Below are positions 8,150 through 18,200 of a stretch of DNA of 64,000 nt, one piece after another. The DNA is from Acuticoccus sp. MNP-M23. Lineage in GTDB: Bacteria; Pseudomonadota; Alphaproteobacteria; Rhizobiales; Amorphaceae. The stretch is taken from contig NZ_CP133480.1 of NCBI RefSeq assembly GCF_031195445.1, positions 3,898,501-3,962,500 on the forward strand, written 5' to 3'. Made by a program: the position numbers and the translations under genes. How positions within the stretch are numbered: the stretch's first letter is position 1; every line of letters begins with the position of its first letter. The notes beneath the pieces were generated by a model that was not told the origin of the DNA, did no database searches, and saw nothing but the letters and a program-made list of their open reading frames with translations.

Positions 8150-9946
8150 GTGGCGACCGGGCATTTGCTCCGCAGGACAACTCAGCCCATCGTCACGCCG
8201 GACGGAACGGTTCTGACCAGCTGCCACGTTCCGGCGCAGGGGCGCCGGGTGGGTACGGCGCTGATGACGAACACGCAGGCCCAGCACATCGGCAATCTCA
8301 CCCGGACCATCGAAGGTCTCTCGGCACGCGGCTTTGACGTGGTGGCCGTGGATCTGCGTGGGCATGGCGGTTCGGCAGGGCGGCGGGCCCCGCTCGCCCA
8401 TATGGACCCCGGTATCGGCTGGGAACGGCTGACGGAAGATTTTCTTGCCGCCGCCGCCCATGCTTTCAACGGCGTGCCGTGGGATCAACGGCTGGTCATC
8501 GCGGCCAATATCGGGGCACCGCTGTGCCTCGAAGCCCTCAAGGCCCGGCCCGATCTTGCGCGCAGGATTGTCCTTGCCGCACCGCCGCCCAACCAGCCGG
8601 CGCTTCTGCGATTTGCGCGGGCGCTGATGCGCGTGCGTGGCGCAATGTCGGCCTCGACGCAGCCGGACGAGCTGACCATGCACCAGCTCTATACTTTTCT
8701 GGGCGGTCAGATCGCAGGCCGCACACGGCTGATCGACGTGGTGTCGGCCGACCCCGAAGTGACGGCCGAGCTGGAGGCGGATCCACTGTCCTGGCCGACC
8801 CCCACCATCGGCTATTTCACCGAACTTTTCCGCGGCATCGAGAGCGCGTGGCGCTGGCCGCCGGGCGTCAGACTGGCGCCGGGCACGCAGATGCTCATCC
8901 TGTATGGCGGCGACGATCCGATGACGGCACGAGGCGCCTACGTGGACCGGATGTGCAAGGCGCTGGGGAAGATCGGCCCGGATACGCTGGACACGCTTTG
9001 CATCCCCGGCGGGCGCGCAGGCCTTCTGATCGACGAGCGCACGCTGGAAATCTCGCGGCATATTGCCGACTGGTGTGCTGGCGGCGCAGCACCGGTCGAA
9101 ACCCGCGGCGCAGGCGATCTTCAGGCGGTGACCAGCCTCGTTCTGGAAGGGCTGGGCGCCTGCCCCGAACCACTCAGCCCCGATGCGCTGGTGGAGCTGT
9201 GCTACACCGCCATCGGCAACGAGGCGCGCTGGGTGGAGCTTCTTTATCGCCTTGCCCATTCAATGGCCGAAGACGAAGACGGGACAGACGATGTGCTGGC
9301 CGGCCTCATGCCCCATTATGCCCGCGCGTTGCAGATCGACAGGCAGATCATGTCGGCGGCAGCCGTGGGCACGGTGTTGCAGGGGGTGCTCGACAGGCTC
9401 GGGATCGGGCTTGCCATCGTCACGCGCGACCTCGACATCGTGTTTGCCAACGCTGCCTTTGCCGCTCGGCTCGGCGCGCTTTCGGGCGCGGTGCTCGCCC
9501 AGAGCGATAATGCTGCCATGGGGGCAGCCCTTCGCCGTCTGGCCGCGCCCGCCTTTGCCGCCGAGGTGCGTGCGGGCGGTGACCGGGTTGCGCTGGGCGA
9601 GGGGGGCGAGGTTCTCGGCGTGCATTTCAGGCCGCCGCAGTTGCGGCAGGCAGCGCTGATGCGGGGCGGCGCGTCGGGCGTCATTGCCATGCGCGCCGCG
9701 GGAGAGGACACCACGGCGCTTGCCGAGCTTTTGCAGTTTGTCCACGGCCTCACCGAGAAAGAGGCCGAGGTGGTGGCGCACCTTTGCCGCGGGCGAAGCC
9801 CCGATGCCATCGCAACGGTGATGGGCGTGTCCCTGCACACAACCCGAACGCACCTGAAACGCGCGTTCGAGAAAACCGGAACCGCAGGACAAACCGAACT
9901 TGTGGCGCTTGTGATGAACGGGCCGCTGGGGCTGTTCGGCGGGTGA
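8150..9946 (+). CDS. LuxR-type regulator with pseudo-hydrolase and PAS-like domains
   Basis: A 598-aa protein starting at GTG 8150, which has a GAGGA site eight bases upstream. The N-terminal ~300 residues have an alpha/beta-hydrolase layout: VVAVDLRGHGGSAG, then the strand-turn where the nucleophile elbow should be, and a late ILYGGDDPMT strand. The elbow reads AANIGA instead of GxSxG, so the nucleophile Ser is missing and this half probably binds a ligand rather than cutting one. A PAS-like segment (GIGLAIVTRDLDIVFANAAF) lies around residues 415-440. The C-terminal HTH (LTEKEAEVVAHLCRGRSPDA onward) is LuxR type. It overlaps the following transporter gene by GTGA, suggesting that it senses the transported solute. 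No ligand can be named. Confidence 0.82.
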   Translation: MATGHLLRRTTQPIVTPDGTVLTSCHVPAQGRRVGTALMTNTQAQHIGNLTRTIEGLSARGFDVVAVDLRGHGGSAGRRAPLAHMDPGIGWERLTEDFLAAAAHAFNGVPWDQRLVIAANIGAPLCLEALKARPDLARRIVLAAPPPNQPALLRFARALMRVRGAMSASTQPDELTMHQLYTFLGGQIAGRTRLIDVVSADPEVTAELEADPLSWPTPTIGYFTELFRGIESAWRWPPGVRLAPGTQMLILYGGDDPMTARGAYVDRMCKALGKIGPDTLDTLCIPGGRAGLLIDERTLEISRHIADWCAGGAAPVETRGAGDLQAVTSLVLEGLGACPEPLSPDALVELCYTAIGNEARWVELLYRLAHSMAEDEDGTDDVLAGLMPHYARALQIDRQIMSAAAVGTVLQGVLDRLGIGLAIVTRDLDIVFANAAFAARLGALSGAVLAQSDNAAMGAALRRLAAPAFAAEVRAGGDRVALGEGGEVLGVHFRPPQLRQAALMRGGASGVIAMRAAGEDTTALAELLQFVHGLTEKEAEVVAHLCRGRSPDAIATVMGVSLHTTRTHLKRAFEKTGTAGQTELVALVMNGPLGLFGG

Positions 9947-11229
9947 GCGGCGGGCACGCGGACCTTCTGGCGGCAGCCGGTGCGCTGTTGCTGCCGTTGC
10001 TGTTTGCCCTTGCGCAGCGCGGGCACCGGGACCGTGCGGCATTTCTGAGCAACGCGGGTGAAAACGGGTTCGGCGCCACCTTTGCCGGGGCGGTTGGCGG
10101 CAATATCGGCATCGGATCGTTCCTCGCAATCTATCTGTTCGCGGCCGAAGCGCCGGTGATCGGCTTCTCGCTGGCGCTGGCCTACAGCGCCGGGCTGGTG
10201 CTGTGCGCTGTGGCGAGCCCGGCAATAAGGGCGCGGGCGCAAGGGCTCGGCTCCATCGGCCTTGCCGATTTCATTGCGCGGGCGCATGGCGGTGGGGCGC
10301 TGCCGGTCTGGGGGGCGCTGGCTGTGGTGTTCCTGCTCCGCTCGGCGGTGCAACTGGGCGCGCTGGGGTTGATCACGGCCGATCTCTTCGGCGGACGCAC
10401 GGCGCTTGCCATTCTTGCGGTGACGGCCATCCTCGGCACCTACCTTCTTGTCGGAGGCTACCGCGCGGCTGTGGGGACAGACCGCGTGCAGGCGGCAATC
10501 CTGATCGCCGGGATGGCGCTGGCAGCCTGGGGCCTCTGGTCGGCGGACGTCCACCCGCGGGAGATGTTCACCCTCGGGCCCTACCGCCCGGCGCTTCTGG
10601 TGGGGATCTGGCTTCTCCTGCCATGGTCGGCCGTGCTGGGGGTGGACAACTGGCAGCGCATCACCCTGGCCTCGACGGACCGCACCGCACAGCGCGCCTA
10701 CCTTGGCGCCGCCGCCGTGTGTGCGGGCATCCTTCTCACCATCGCCGCCGCAGGGTGGGGATCGGCACCGGGGAGAAGCGTGCACGAAACGCTGGCTCTC
10801 CTCATGCCGGGGCCGCTGGCGTGGGTTGCCACCGCGGTGCTGGTGGTATCGATCATGTCGTCGGTCGACACCTTCGTGATGCCGCTGGTTTCCAGCATCG
10901 GCCACCGCACGCCGCTGCCATGGCTGCGGGTTCTGATTGCGGTGCTGCTGATCGTGTCGGCTGGCCTTGCCATCGCCGTCAGCGATCTGCTGCCCAAGGT
11001 GGTCGCGGCATTCAACAGTCTGGTGGTGTTCCTGCCGGCGGCGGCGGGGGCGCTGTTCATCGCGCAGCCGCCGCGCGGTGCAGCGGCCGCGTCGATGCTC
11101 ACGGGCCTCGTCGCAGCCTTGGCGATGACGCCGGTGGACGTGAACAGCGCCGCGCTTGTGGGATTCGCCGTTGCCGCGCTCGTCTACGGCGTCGTCTGGG
11201 TGTTGAAGGCAACGCGCGGGACCTCCTGA
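9943..11229 (+). CDS. Sodium:solute symporter family protein
   Basis: A 428-aa polytopic membrane protein starting at GTG 9943, inside the stop of the regulator gene. SSS-family signatures include ADFIARAHGGG, the GGYRAAVGTDRVQAAIL helix, the WQRITLASTDRTAQRAYLGA loop and MSSVDTFVMP near a sodium-site helix. Roughly 11-12 membrane segments are visible. It is shorter than most SSS members (450-550 aa), mainly in the loops. It probably imports an organic solute with Na+. Coupling to the LuxR/pseudo-hydrolase gene suggests a sensor-transporter pair. Its last 46 bases overlap the convergent lemA gene. Confidence 0.8.
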   Translation: MSGGHADLLAAAGALLLPLLFALAQRGHRDRAAFLSNAGENGFGATFAGAVGGNIGIGSFLAIYLFAAEAPVIGFSLALAYSAGLVLCAVASPAIRARAQGLGSIGLADFIARAHGGGALPVWGALAVVFLLRSAVQLGALGLITADLFGGRTALAILAVTAILGTYLLVGGYRAAVGTDRVQAAILIAGMALAAWGLWSADVHPREMFTLGPYRPALLVGIWLLLPWSAVLGVDNWQRITLASTDRTAQRAYLGAAAVCAGILLTIAAAGWGSAPGRSVHETLALLMPGPLAWVATAVLVVSIMSSVDTFVMPLVSSIGHRTPLPWLRVLIAVLLIVSAGLAIAVSDLLPKVVAAFNSLVVFLPAAAGALFIAQPPRGAAAASMLTGLVAALAMTPVDVNSAALVGFAVAALVYGVVWVLKATRGTS

Positions 11230-11774
11230 ACCGCAGTGCGCCGGGACTGGGGCAAGTCGAACGGCGAACGCTCTTCAATGTGGTGGACCGGTGCAATCAG
11301 GTTGCCCGGAAACGTCACAACATGCTGGTTCAGCACCTGCACGTTGCCATTGAACAGGCGCCGGGCGGCGGCAATCTGGTCCTCGGTTTCCTCCAGCTGG
11401 CGTTGCAGCACTTCGATGTTTGCCGTGGCGGCAATTTCGGGGTTGTCCTCCACCTGCACCATCAGCCCCTGCATCCGGTCGCCCAGCACGACCTCGGCCT
11501 CGGCAATGCCCTGCGGCGTGCCATCCTTCAGCGCCTTGATGGCAAGCTCGCGCGCTGCAACCAGACGATCGACGATGCCTTCCTCGTGCCGCATTGCGCC
11601 TTCCACCGCGGCGATGAGGTTGGGCACCAGATCGTGCCGCCGCGTCAGCTGCACCACAATGCCGGACCATGCCTCCTCAATCCTGGTTTCGGCCGTGCGC
11701 ATGGCGTTGAACTGGCGCACATAAACGAACCCGGTCAGCGCGAGCAGGACCAGAATGACAATCAGGACGGTCAT
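11184..11774 (-). CDS. lemA: LemA family protein
   Basis: A 196-aa protein with one N-terminal membrane helix (VLIVILVLLALTGFVYV) and a LemA core: AWSGIVVQLTRRHDLVPNL at about residues 36-55 and the typical FNGNVQVLNQHVVTFPGN block. The ATG at 11774 is preceded by GGAG at a good distance, while a TTG at 11780 would add two residues. It lies 39 bases downstream of the DUF3137-like gene. LemA proteins are membrane-anchored helical-bundle proteins of unclear role, often paired with DUF3137 or TPM-domain proteins. Confidence 0.88.
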   Translation of the reverse strand: MTVLIVILVLLALTGFVYVRQFNAMRTAETRIEEAWSGIVVQLTRRHDLVPNLIAAVEGAMRHEEGIVDRLVAARELAIKALKDGTPQGIAEAEVVLGDRMQGLMVQVEDNPEIAATANIEVLQRQLEETEDQIAAARRLFNGNVQVLNQHVVTFPGNLIAPVHHIEERSPFDLPQSRRTAVQEVPRVAFNTQTTP

Positions 11775-11813
11775 CGACAAACTCCAGGAGAGGGGGGAAG
11801 AGGCGCGCGGCCA

Positions 11814-12791
11814 TCACTCGGCATAGTGCTTGAACCCTTCGGCACCAGCGGCGAGATCGGCCACGATCTTTGCAAAGAGCGGCGCCGTGAGGTGGGGATC
11901 GCGAAGGTTTACCAGAGCGTAGCCGCGCAAGAAGACGTGCCGCCCGCGCACCATCACCTGAATCCGGTACCGCCGTTCCAACTCCAGAAGCTTTTCCATG
12001 AAGGCGGGCGTCAGCACCTGCAGGAGCCGGGTGCGCGACTGGGCGGTATCGCCCGTCAGCGTCACCCGGAAGGCTGCATTGAAGGCGATGGACTCGGTGT
12101 CGAAGTCCCGTCTTGAATCGCCCAGGGTCTCAGCCAGCAGGTGCGCTTCAATCAGGGTATTGCGCGCCAGCCGGTAGCCGATGACGAAGTTGATGCCGCG
12201 TCCGGCAAGCCTGGTGTTGCCGAACGGGTCGGTTCGCATGACCCGCGGCGCGGCAAGAAGGATTACGTTGATGATCTCGACACCCATCCAGAAGGGCATC
12301 CCCCCCGGTGCCGCGCCATAGTAGAACCCCGTCGGCACCAAAGGGAGCATCTGCCCGAGCCGGGACCGCAGGATCGGCGCCAGCTCGACCCTTGCCCGGT
12401 TGCTGCGCGGATCATAAAGCGCATCGACGCCGCCGGCGCGGACAATGTCGCCGGCAGGGTCCAGCGCAACCGGGGTCCAGCCGTTCAGCCGCGCCGTTTC
12501 CACCAGAAGCCAGCGGGTCCAGCCTTCTTCATCACCCAACAGGACAAGGGCGAACAGCGCCAGAAAGCTCGCCGCAAAGACACCGACCGCGAAAAGCGCA
12601 GCCGCCGTGCCGGCAAAAAGGTGAAGTCCGATGGCGGCGAAAAGCGCGATCACCGCGACGATGACCAGAATGCCCTGAACGAGACCCGAATCGAAGGGCG
12701 GGCGCCTTACCCTGGGCGGGGCAGAGGGCATCACCGTGACGCTGCCCTCGAACGGGTCCCAATGGTGGCGGTGTGCGGGCATGGCGGTCAT
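11814..12791 (-). CDS. DUF3137-like membrane protein
   Basis: A protein of about 325 aa with two adjacent hydrophobic helices (LVQGILVIVAVIALFAAIGL and a second rich in Ala and Phe) followed by a soluble domain. The FDTESIAFNAAFRV stretch and the LTPAFMEKLLELE stretch match the DUF3137 family pattern. The start is uncertain: ATG 12791, ATG 12782 and an upstream frame extending to 12965 are all open, and none has a strong ribosome-binding site. It is first in a two-gene unit with lemA, a common pairing, and is divergent from the secreted-protein cluster. The function is unknown. Confidence 0.7.
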   Translation of the reverse strand: MTAMPAHRHHWDPFEGSVTVMPSAPPRVRRPPFDSGLVQGILVIVAVIALFAAIGLHLFAGTAAALFAVGVFAASFLALFALVLLGDEEGWTRWLLVETARLNGWTPVALDPAGDIVRAGGVDALYDPRSNRARVELAPILRSRLGQMLPLVPTGFYYGAAPGGMPFWMGVEIINVILLAAPRVMRTDPFGNTRLAGRGINFVIGYRLARNTLIEAHLLAETLGDSRRDFDTESIAFNAAFRVTLTGDTAQSRTRLLQVLTPAFMEKLLELERRYRIQVMVRGRHVFLRGYALVNLRDPHLTAPLFAKIVADLAAGAEGFKHYAE

Positions 12792-12974
12792 CGCGCGGTC
12801 TGCCCCGCCGCTGCCCTGCCACAAACCACCGACATGCCGGGCCTGCATGCCCGCCCCGGCACCGGGCGGGGCGGCGCGGCAAGGAAGAGAGGCGCAAGGG
12901 GACGCACGATGCACATGGGCAAACTCCGGACATGGTTGCGACGGGCATGATCGCGCCGGATCCACGCCTTCAAA

Positions 12975-12990
12975 TCACCCAGATGAGGGA
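12975..12990. promoter_or_regulatory. Candidate operator, copy 1
   Basis: The sequence TCACCCAGATGAGGGA agrees with the perfect palindrome at 13061-13076 in 12 of 16 positions. The two centres are 86 bp apart, between divergent genes, which suits a dimeric regulator controlling both directions. The regulator is not identified. Confidence 0.4.
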
Positions 12991-13060
12991 GGCGCCGAAT
13001 TTGCTCTCACTTCGGTCTGCACCGGTCCCGGTCCCTATCCGGCGGCATGCCGTGCGCGCC

Positions 13061-13076
13061 TCCCTCATTTGAGGGA
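13061..13076. promoter_or_regulatory. Candidate operator, copy 2 (perfect palindrome)
   Basis: TCCCTCATTTGAGGGA is a perfect 7+2+7 palindrome, 53 bp before the transglutaminase-like gene start. It matches the imperfect copy at 12975-12990. Confidence 0.45.
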
Positions 13077-13129
13077 CGACAGGCCGCTCCTGTGCGCCAA
13101 GGGTTCCCGTGCCCTGGTTGGAGACTGCC

Positions 13130-15202
13130 ATGTTCCGCGTATTGCTTGCCGCCTTGTGTCTTTCCTTCGCGCTGTCTTCCGTCCGTGCCGAGGTGACACC
13201 TGATCAGCTCCTCGATGCCGTCGATCTGGTGGAGGAGATGACCGAAGCCTTGCCGGAAGAATGGACGTCGGTGGAAGGACTGGTGCGGGTCACCGGTGGT
13301 GACGCGGGCGCGCTGGCCGGCTGGGTGGGAGAGAACATCGCCTACCGCCCCTATGCCGGCACCATGCGCGGCGCCGAAGGCACGCTTCTGACCGGGGCCG
13401 GCAATGCGCTGGATCAGGCGTTGCTTCTGGCCAGCGCGCTCAAGGCGGCAGGCTACGAGGCTCAGATTGTGGAGAGCGCGGTGGACGAGGCGGGCGTCGA
13501 TGCGCTGCTGGCCCGCGCCGTCGCCCAGCCCCTGTCGCTCGCCATCGCCGACCCCGCCGTAACGGAGCGGCTGAATGCACTCGGCGCCGAGATGGCAACC
13601 GTCCTCGGCGAGCCTGGGGCTGGTCCCGACCCGCTGGACGCGGATCTGTCCGCGCTGAAAGCCGAGGCACAGGCTGGCGCCACGCGCATCAGTGCGGCGC
13701 TGGCCGCTTCCGCCCAGAGCCTTCAGCCGGAGGCGGCATTGCAGGCCCTGCGCGCTGCAATCGGTCCCTATCACCATGTGCGCTGGCGGCTTCAGGCGTC
13801 CGACCCGTGGCAGAATGCCCATCCCGCACTCGGCACCGCGCCCGACCTTCCGGCCGAACCGCTCCGCATCCTCGTGGACGTCGTGCCGGACGATCTCCTC
13901 CACAAGGTCAGCATCGTTGCAAAGATTGCGACCACATCACCGTCGGGCACGCGCGTGGAGGCTGTCGGCGAGGCGTCGATTGTCGTGGCCAACGCGCTCA
14001 ACTGGGCGCCGACCTACCAGGCCTATCCCGCCGGAATTGCCAACGCGCAGGAATTCTTGTCGGGCGATGTGGCGGCGGTGTCGCGCTTCACCCCCATGTT
14101 TGGCGGCGGCGCGATGCGCCGGGCCAAGGCCTTCAACCTTTCCGGCATTGCCGTGGACCCCAGCGTCCTGTCGAGCCCGGCTGCCGGCCTGTTCGAGAGC
14201 CTTGGCGAGGTGACGAACGATGCCAGCGGCACGCTGGCGGCCGAAGGCGGGGCGCGCCAGACCGAGGTGACGCGGCTGACCCGGCACTGGCTGGAAATCA
14301 CGCAGACCGGCCCCGGCACCCCTCCGGTAACCGTGGAACGGGTGCTGTGGGAGGAGGGGGATGGACCGCCTGAGCCCACCGCGCGCTTTTATGACCTCAC
14401 CCAGAACATCCAGCTCTCCTGGTCGCCAGGCCCGATGACGGAAGCAGCGCTGACCATGGCCGGACTTGAGCGGGTGCGGCTTGTGCTGGAGGCGCTGGAG
14501 GAAGACAACCTCGGCGACATCGACTTTGCCGATGCCGCGCGGGACGATCTGGAGCTCCCGTCCCTTCAGCTTGTGCAGCACCGGCCCGATCTTGGCATCG
14601 AGGTGCGGCCGCGTCCCTCGGTTGCGGCGGTGATGGTGCGTCTGGGCGCCGAAGACCGGCGGCTGATTTCGGATCTCATGCTGGACGGCCGCTTCATCCT
14701 GGCCGGCGACGGGATCGACACCGCAGCGACCACCGAACTCGGCGTCTGGGCCAGCCTCACCGAAACGCTGTTGCTCCAGGGGATTGCAGACGCCGCACAG
14801 ATCGAGACCGATGCGATCTCATCAGCCGCCGACCGGCTGTTGAGCGCCCCGGACTGGGCGGTCGAACGGGGCAGCGATACTATCCGCGTGGGCTTTGCGG
14901 GCAGCGATGTGTTCTCGGTCGACCCGGCAACCGGCCTTGCCATCGCGCGTGATGCAAAGGGCATCGGACAAGGCCAGTTGACCGAATACGAGATGCTCCT
15001 CATCAACATTGCGCTCACGACCTACAAGGCCATCGTCGGCACTGCCAAATGCAATTCTGGCCCGCCGGAAAACTACAGCGCCTGCATGCGCTGTGTCAGA
15101 ACGGGCGCGCTTCTGGCGTTTGGTGCCATGGGGGCAGCTTCGGCGACAGTCGCGGTCTCTGTCGTTGTTGTGGGCGACATGGTGCGCGAAGTGGCGTGCT
15201 GA
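13130..15202 (+). CDS. Secreted transglutaminase-like protein
   Basis: A 690-aa protein with a signal peptide (MFRVLLAALCLSFALSSVRA) and a GGAG site before ATG 13130. Residues about 40-115 resemble a transglutaminase-like core: WVGENIAYRPYAGTMRGAEG followed by AGNALDQALLLASALKAAGY. The position where a catalytic Cys normally precedes the helix is Asp (NALDQ), so it may be non-catalytic or belong to a divergent subfamily. The middle ~450 residues match nothing I recognise. Near the C-terminus a Cys cluster (KCNSGPPENYSACMRC) precedes a hydrophobic helix, which suggests membrane anchoring. The stop overlaps the start of the next gene as TGATG. Confidence 0.65.
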   Translation: MFRVLLAALCLSFALSSVRAEVTPDQLLDAVDLVEEMTEALPEEWTSVEGLVRVTGGDAGALAGWVGENIAYRPYAGTMRGAEGTLLTGAGNALDQALLLASALKAAGYEAQIVESAVDEAGVDALLARAVAQPLSLAIADPAVTERLNALGAEMATVLGEPGAGPDPLDADLSALKAEAQAGATRISAALAASAQSLQPEAALQALRAAIGPYHHVRWRLQASDPWQNAHPALGTAPDLPAEPLRILVDVVPDDLLHKVSIVAKIATTSPSGTRVEAVGEASIVVANALNWAPTYQAYPAGIANAQEFLSGDVAAVSRFTPMFGGGAMRRAKAFNLSGIAVDPSVLSSPAAGLFESLGEVTNDASGTLAAEGGARQTEVTRLTRHWLEITQTGPGTPPVTVERVLWEEGDGPPEPTARFYDLTQNIQLSWSPGPMTEAALTMAGLERVRLVLEALEEDNLGDIDFADAARDDLELPSLQLVQHRPDLGIEVRPRPSVAAVMVRLGAEDRRLISDLMLDGRFILAGDGIDTAATTELGVWASLTETLLLQGIADAAQIETDAISSAADRLLSAPDWAVERGSDTIRVGFAGSDVFSVDPATGLAIARDAKGIGQGQLTEYEMLLINIALTTYKAIVGTAKCNSGPPENYSACMRCVRTGALLAFGAMGAASATVAVSVVVVGDMVREVAC

Positions 15203-18200
15203 TGCGAAGCGTCCTGCTCCTTTCGCTTCTCGTCCTTCTGTCGCTGCCGGCTGCTGCCCAGACGCGCACCGATCTGGCCCTGACACCGGACAGGGCGGCA
15301 CTCTACCGGATCGAGGTCAATGCCGCGCACTGGCCCGTGACCTTTGCCGTCGGTATGGCGGACGGAACCGGCTTCAAGAATGTCGACCAGCAATTGCTGG
15401 GCGAGGGCGATGCGCCGGAGTTCGCCCTGGCGGCGGGGGTGGAATACCGCTTTGCGGCGCTTGGCGATGGCGAGATCGCACTATCGGCCGTGTTCCTCGG
15501 CGGCACGCTGGCAGAGCCTGGCGCCGAGGTTGCCCTTGCCCCCGGCGCCCCCGTTCTCCTGATGGCGCCGGACTGGGTGAAAGGCCAGTTCACGCTCTCC
15601 GCCACCGAGCCCCATGGCGTGTTTCAGATGATTGCAGCGCCGGGCGGCACAGCGGATCTGCGGTTGACCTTGCCCGGCGGCGTAGCATTGCCCAAGGCCG
15701 TGCCGGTGGCAGGGCCCTACCGCATCGAGCCCGGCACCGCAGCGTACGGTGCCAGAGCCAGGGGCTCGGCCAGCGGTCTGATGGCGGTGCGGCTGGTGGC
15801 GGACGGATTTGCGCCGCAGGACGCGATGGAGGGCGAGGCCGGCACGCTGGCCGAGGCGGCCGACGGACTTCTCACCGCAGGCGATGTGGACGACTGGCGC
15901 ATGACCGTCCCGCAAGGGGCAGGCGCACTGACCTTGCGGTTGCGCGCCGGGCGGACCCTGCCGGTGCCGGGCCTGACCTTGCACGAGGTGGACGATACGG
16001 GCGCGCCGGGCGCCCGGATTGCGGGCGCCGAGGGACGCCGCGGGAGGGTCGAACTGGAAGATCTGGTGTTGCCGCCGGGATCTTATGTTGTGCGCGTCAC
16101 TGCTGCGAAGGGGATCAGCGCGCAACCCTACCGGCTGGAGAGACGGCGCGGCCGTACCCCGCCACAGGGCCGCGAGGTGGAGCCGAACGACGTTGCAGCG
16201 CTCGCCACAAAGCTCCCCACCGGGCAACTCATCGCGGGCGACCTTGCGGCAGGAGACGTTGACGTGTTCGCGCTCGATATTCCGCGCGCGGACGAACGCT
16301 GGCGCATCGCTGCCACCGGCGACATTGCGCAACTCACCTTGGCCGAAGCCTCCGGTACGGCGCTTGCCTCCGCCCGCGGCGGAACGCGTGGCACCCGGAT
16401 CGACGAGGTGGCCTTGTTGCCCGGCCGCCATCTGGTGACCGTGGCGGGTGCGGGCGCCTACGGCCTCAAGGTGCTGCCGCTCGGCCCGGCGCCGGAAGGC
16501 TGGGAGCATGAACCCAACGGGACCCCCGCCCTCGCGCAGCGCCTGCGCCACGATGAAGAAGTCCGCGGTGTGGTCCGCCGCGCCGAATTTGCCGACTGGT
16601 TCAGCCTCAACGTCCCGCGCGCCCGGACGGTGGCGCTGAATGTCGAACCGCCTGGACGGGGCGGCCTGACCCTCACCCTCATGCGCGGCAGCACCAAGGT
16701 GGAAACCCACAAGATCGCCCCCGACGCACCTTGGAAGCTGGTCAGGCGGCTGGAGCCCGGAGCCTGGTCAATCGGGCTGGAGGCGCGAGGCAACAACGAC
16801 GAGGACGTCTACGCCCTTCATGTGGGCGCGCCCCCCGGCGATGTGGCAATGGCGCTGAACATCGGCCCGCAGACCGTGGCGGCCCACCACAGGGCTGGCC
16901 AGCGGCTAAACGGTGAGCTGACGATCAACGCTCCCGATGGCGGGATCGATGCCGCGCTTCTCGCATCCCCGCCGGCGCCGGACTGGCGGTTCGAGGGGCT
17001 GCCGGACAAGGTGGCGCTTGCCGCGGGCGAGACGGCCACGTTTCCGTTGACGCTGATTGCCCCGCCCATGGTGTCCGGCTGGGACGATCTGGTGCCCGAA
17101 ATCCGGCTCGAACGCGATGAGACCGCGGCCATTGTGCAGACCGTCCTGCGTGCCGATCCGGAGGCGCCTCCCGTCGGATCGCACCTCTTTTTTGCCGTGC
17201 CGGACGCGATGCGCGGCGGGATCGACGTGGCACGCTATGCCCACGGCGGGCGGATTGTCCGCGCGGCGGGGCAGGCGTTTGAGGGGCCCGTGGTGTGGCG
17301 ATCGGCAAAGAACCCCGGTCTTGGCACGGCCCGAACATGGCGCCGTGATCTCGTCAATGACGGCTTCACCGGGCACTACCGCGTTGAAAAGGGCTACGGC
17401 ACGCCGACAATCCGCTTTGAGGTGACGTCACCGCTGGTGGGCGTTGCGATGTCGGCACGAAGCTGGGGCGAAACCGCATTTGCGCAAGGGGTGCGCCGTT
17501 TTGCCATCGAAACATCAAACGATGGGACAGCGTGGCAGCTGGTGCGCGAGGCCCGGGTGGAGACGCTCGAGGGCCTCCAATATTTCCCGTTTGACGGGGA
17601 CGTCAGCGCCGGATGGCTGCGGCTGCGCGACCTCGATTGCCCCGATCCGGACAATTGCGCAACACGGCTTGCCGAGGTGATGGCCATCGCCCGGCCGGGT
17701 TTCGTCCCGCCGGCGCTAAAGGACGCCGATCTTGGCGATCCGGCACTGGGCGGCCACGTGGTTTCGGGCTTTGCCGTGACGGGGACACGGCCGGTCAACC
17801 TCGTCACCGCGGGCGCGCAGGCCTCGTTCAAGGCAGACGCGCTCGCCAAGGCCGGCAGCGATCGCGCCGTCTGGGTGCTGGGCCTTGCCGGAGACCGCGC
17901 CAGCGAAATTGCCCGGATTGCGTGGGAGGGCGAAACCGGAAGGCTGACAGCCGGGCGCGTCGACCTGCGCGCCAGTGCAGGCGATGCCGCCGGGCCGTGG
18001 GTCGAGCTGGGCGCGCTCGAACCCGGCGGCACGCTGACGCTCGACACGCCTGTCTGGGCCCGCTTCATCGAAGTTTCGACACCGCCGGTGGACGGTGAGG
18101 TCCTTGCGCCGGACCGGCTGCGCATCACCCCCACAGCGCGGGGCCTCGCGGTTCTGGGCCTCTGGGACGAGGGGCGCACCGCCGGCCCCTATGAGGCAGC

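Larger units (their letters stand above)
12792..13129. other. Divergent intergenic region of the DUF3137-lemA and secreted-protein operons
   Basis: This 338-bp gap must hold both promoters. It carries two related 16-bp dyads (12975-12990 and 13061-13076). The arms are also arranged as a 13-bp inverted repeat, ATGAGGGAGGCGC at 12983-12995 and its complement at 13056-13068. Clear -35/-10 boxes were not found, and no short ORF with a good ribosome-binding site was seen. Confidence 0.5.

Noticed and set aside
10203-12116. 637-codon frame across the symporter and lemA
   Set aside because: It spans two convergent real genes in the wrong frame, and its composition is Gly/Arg-rich with no motif.
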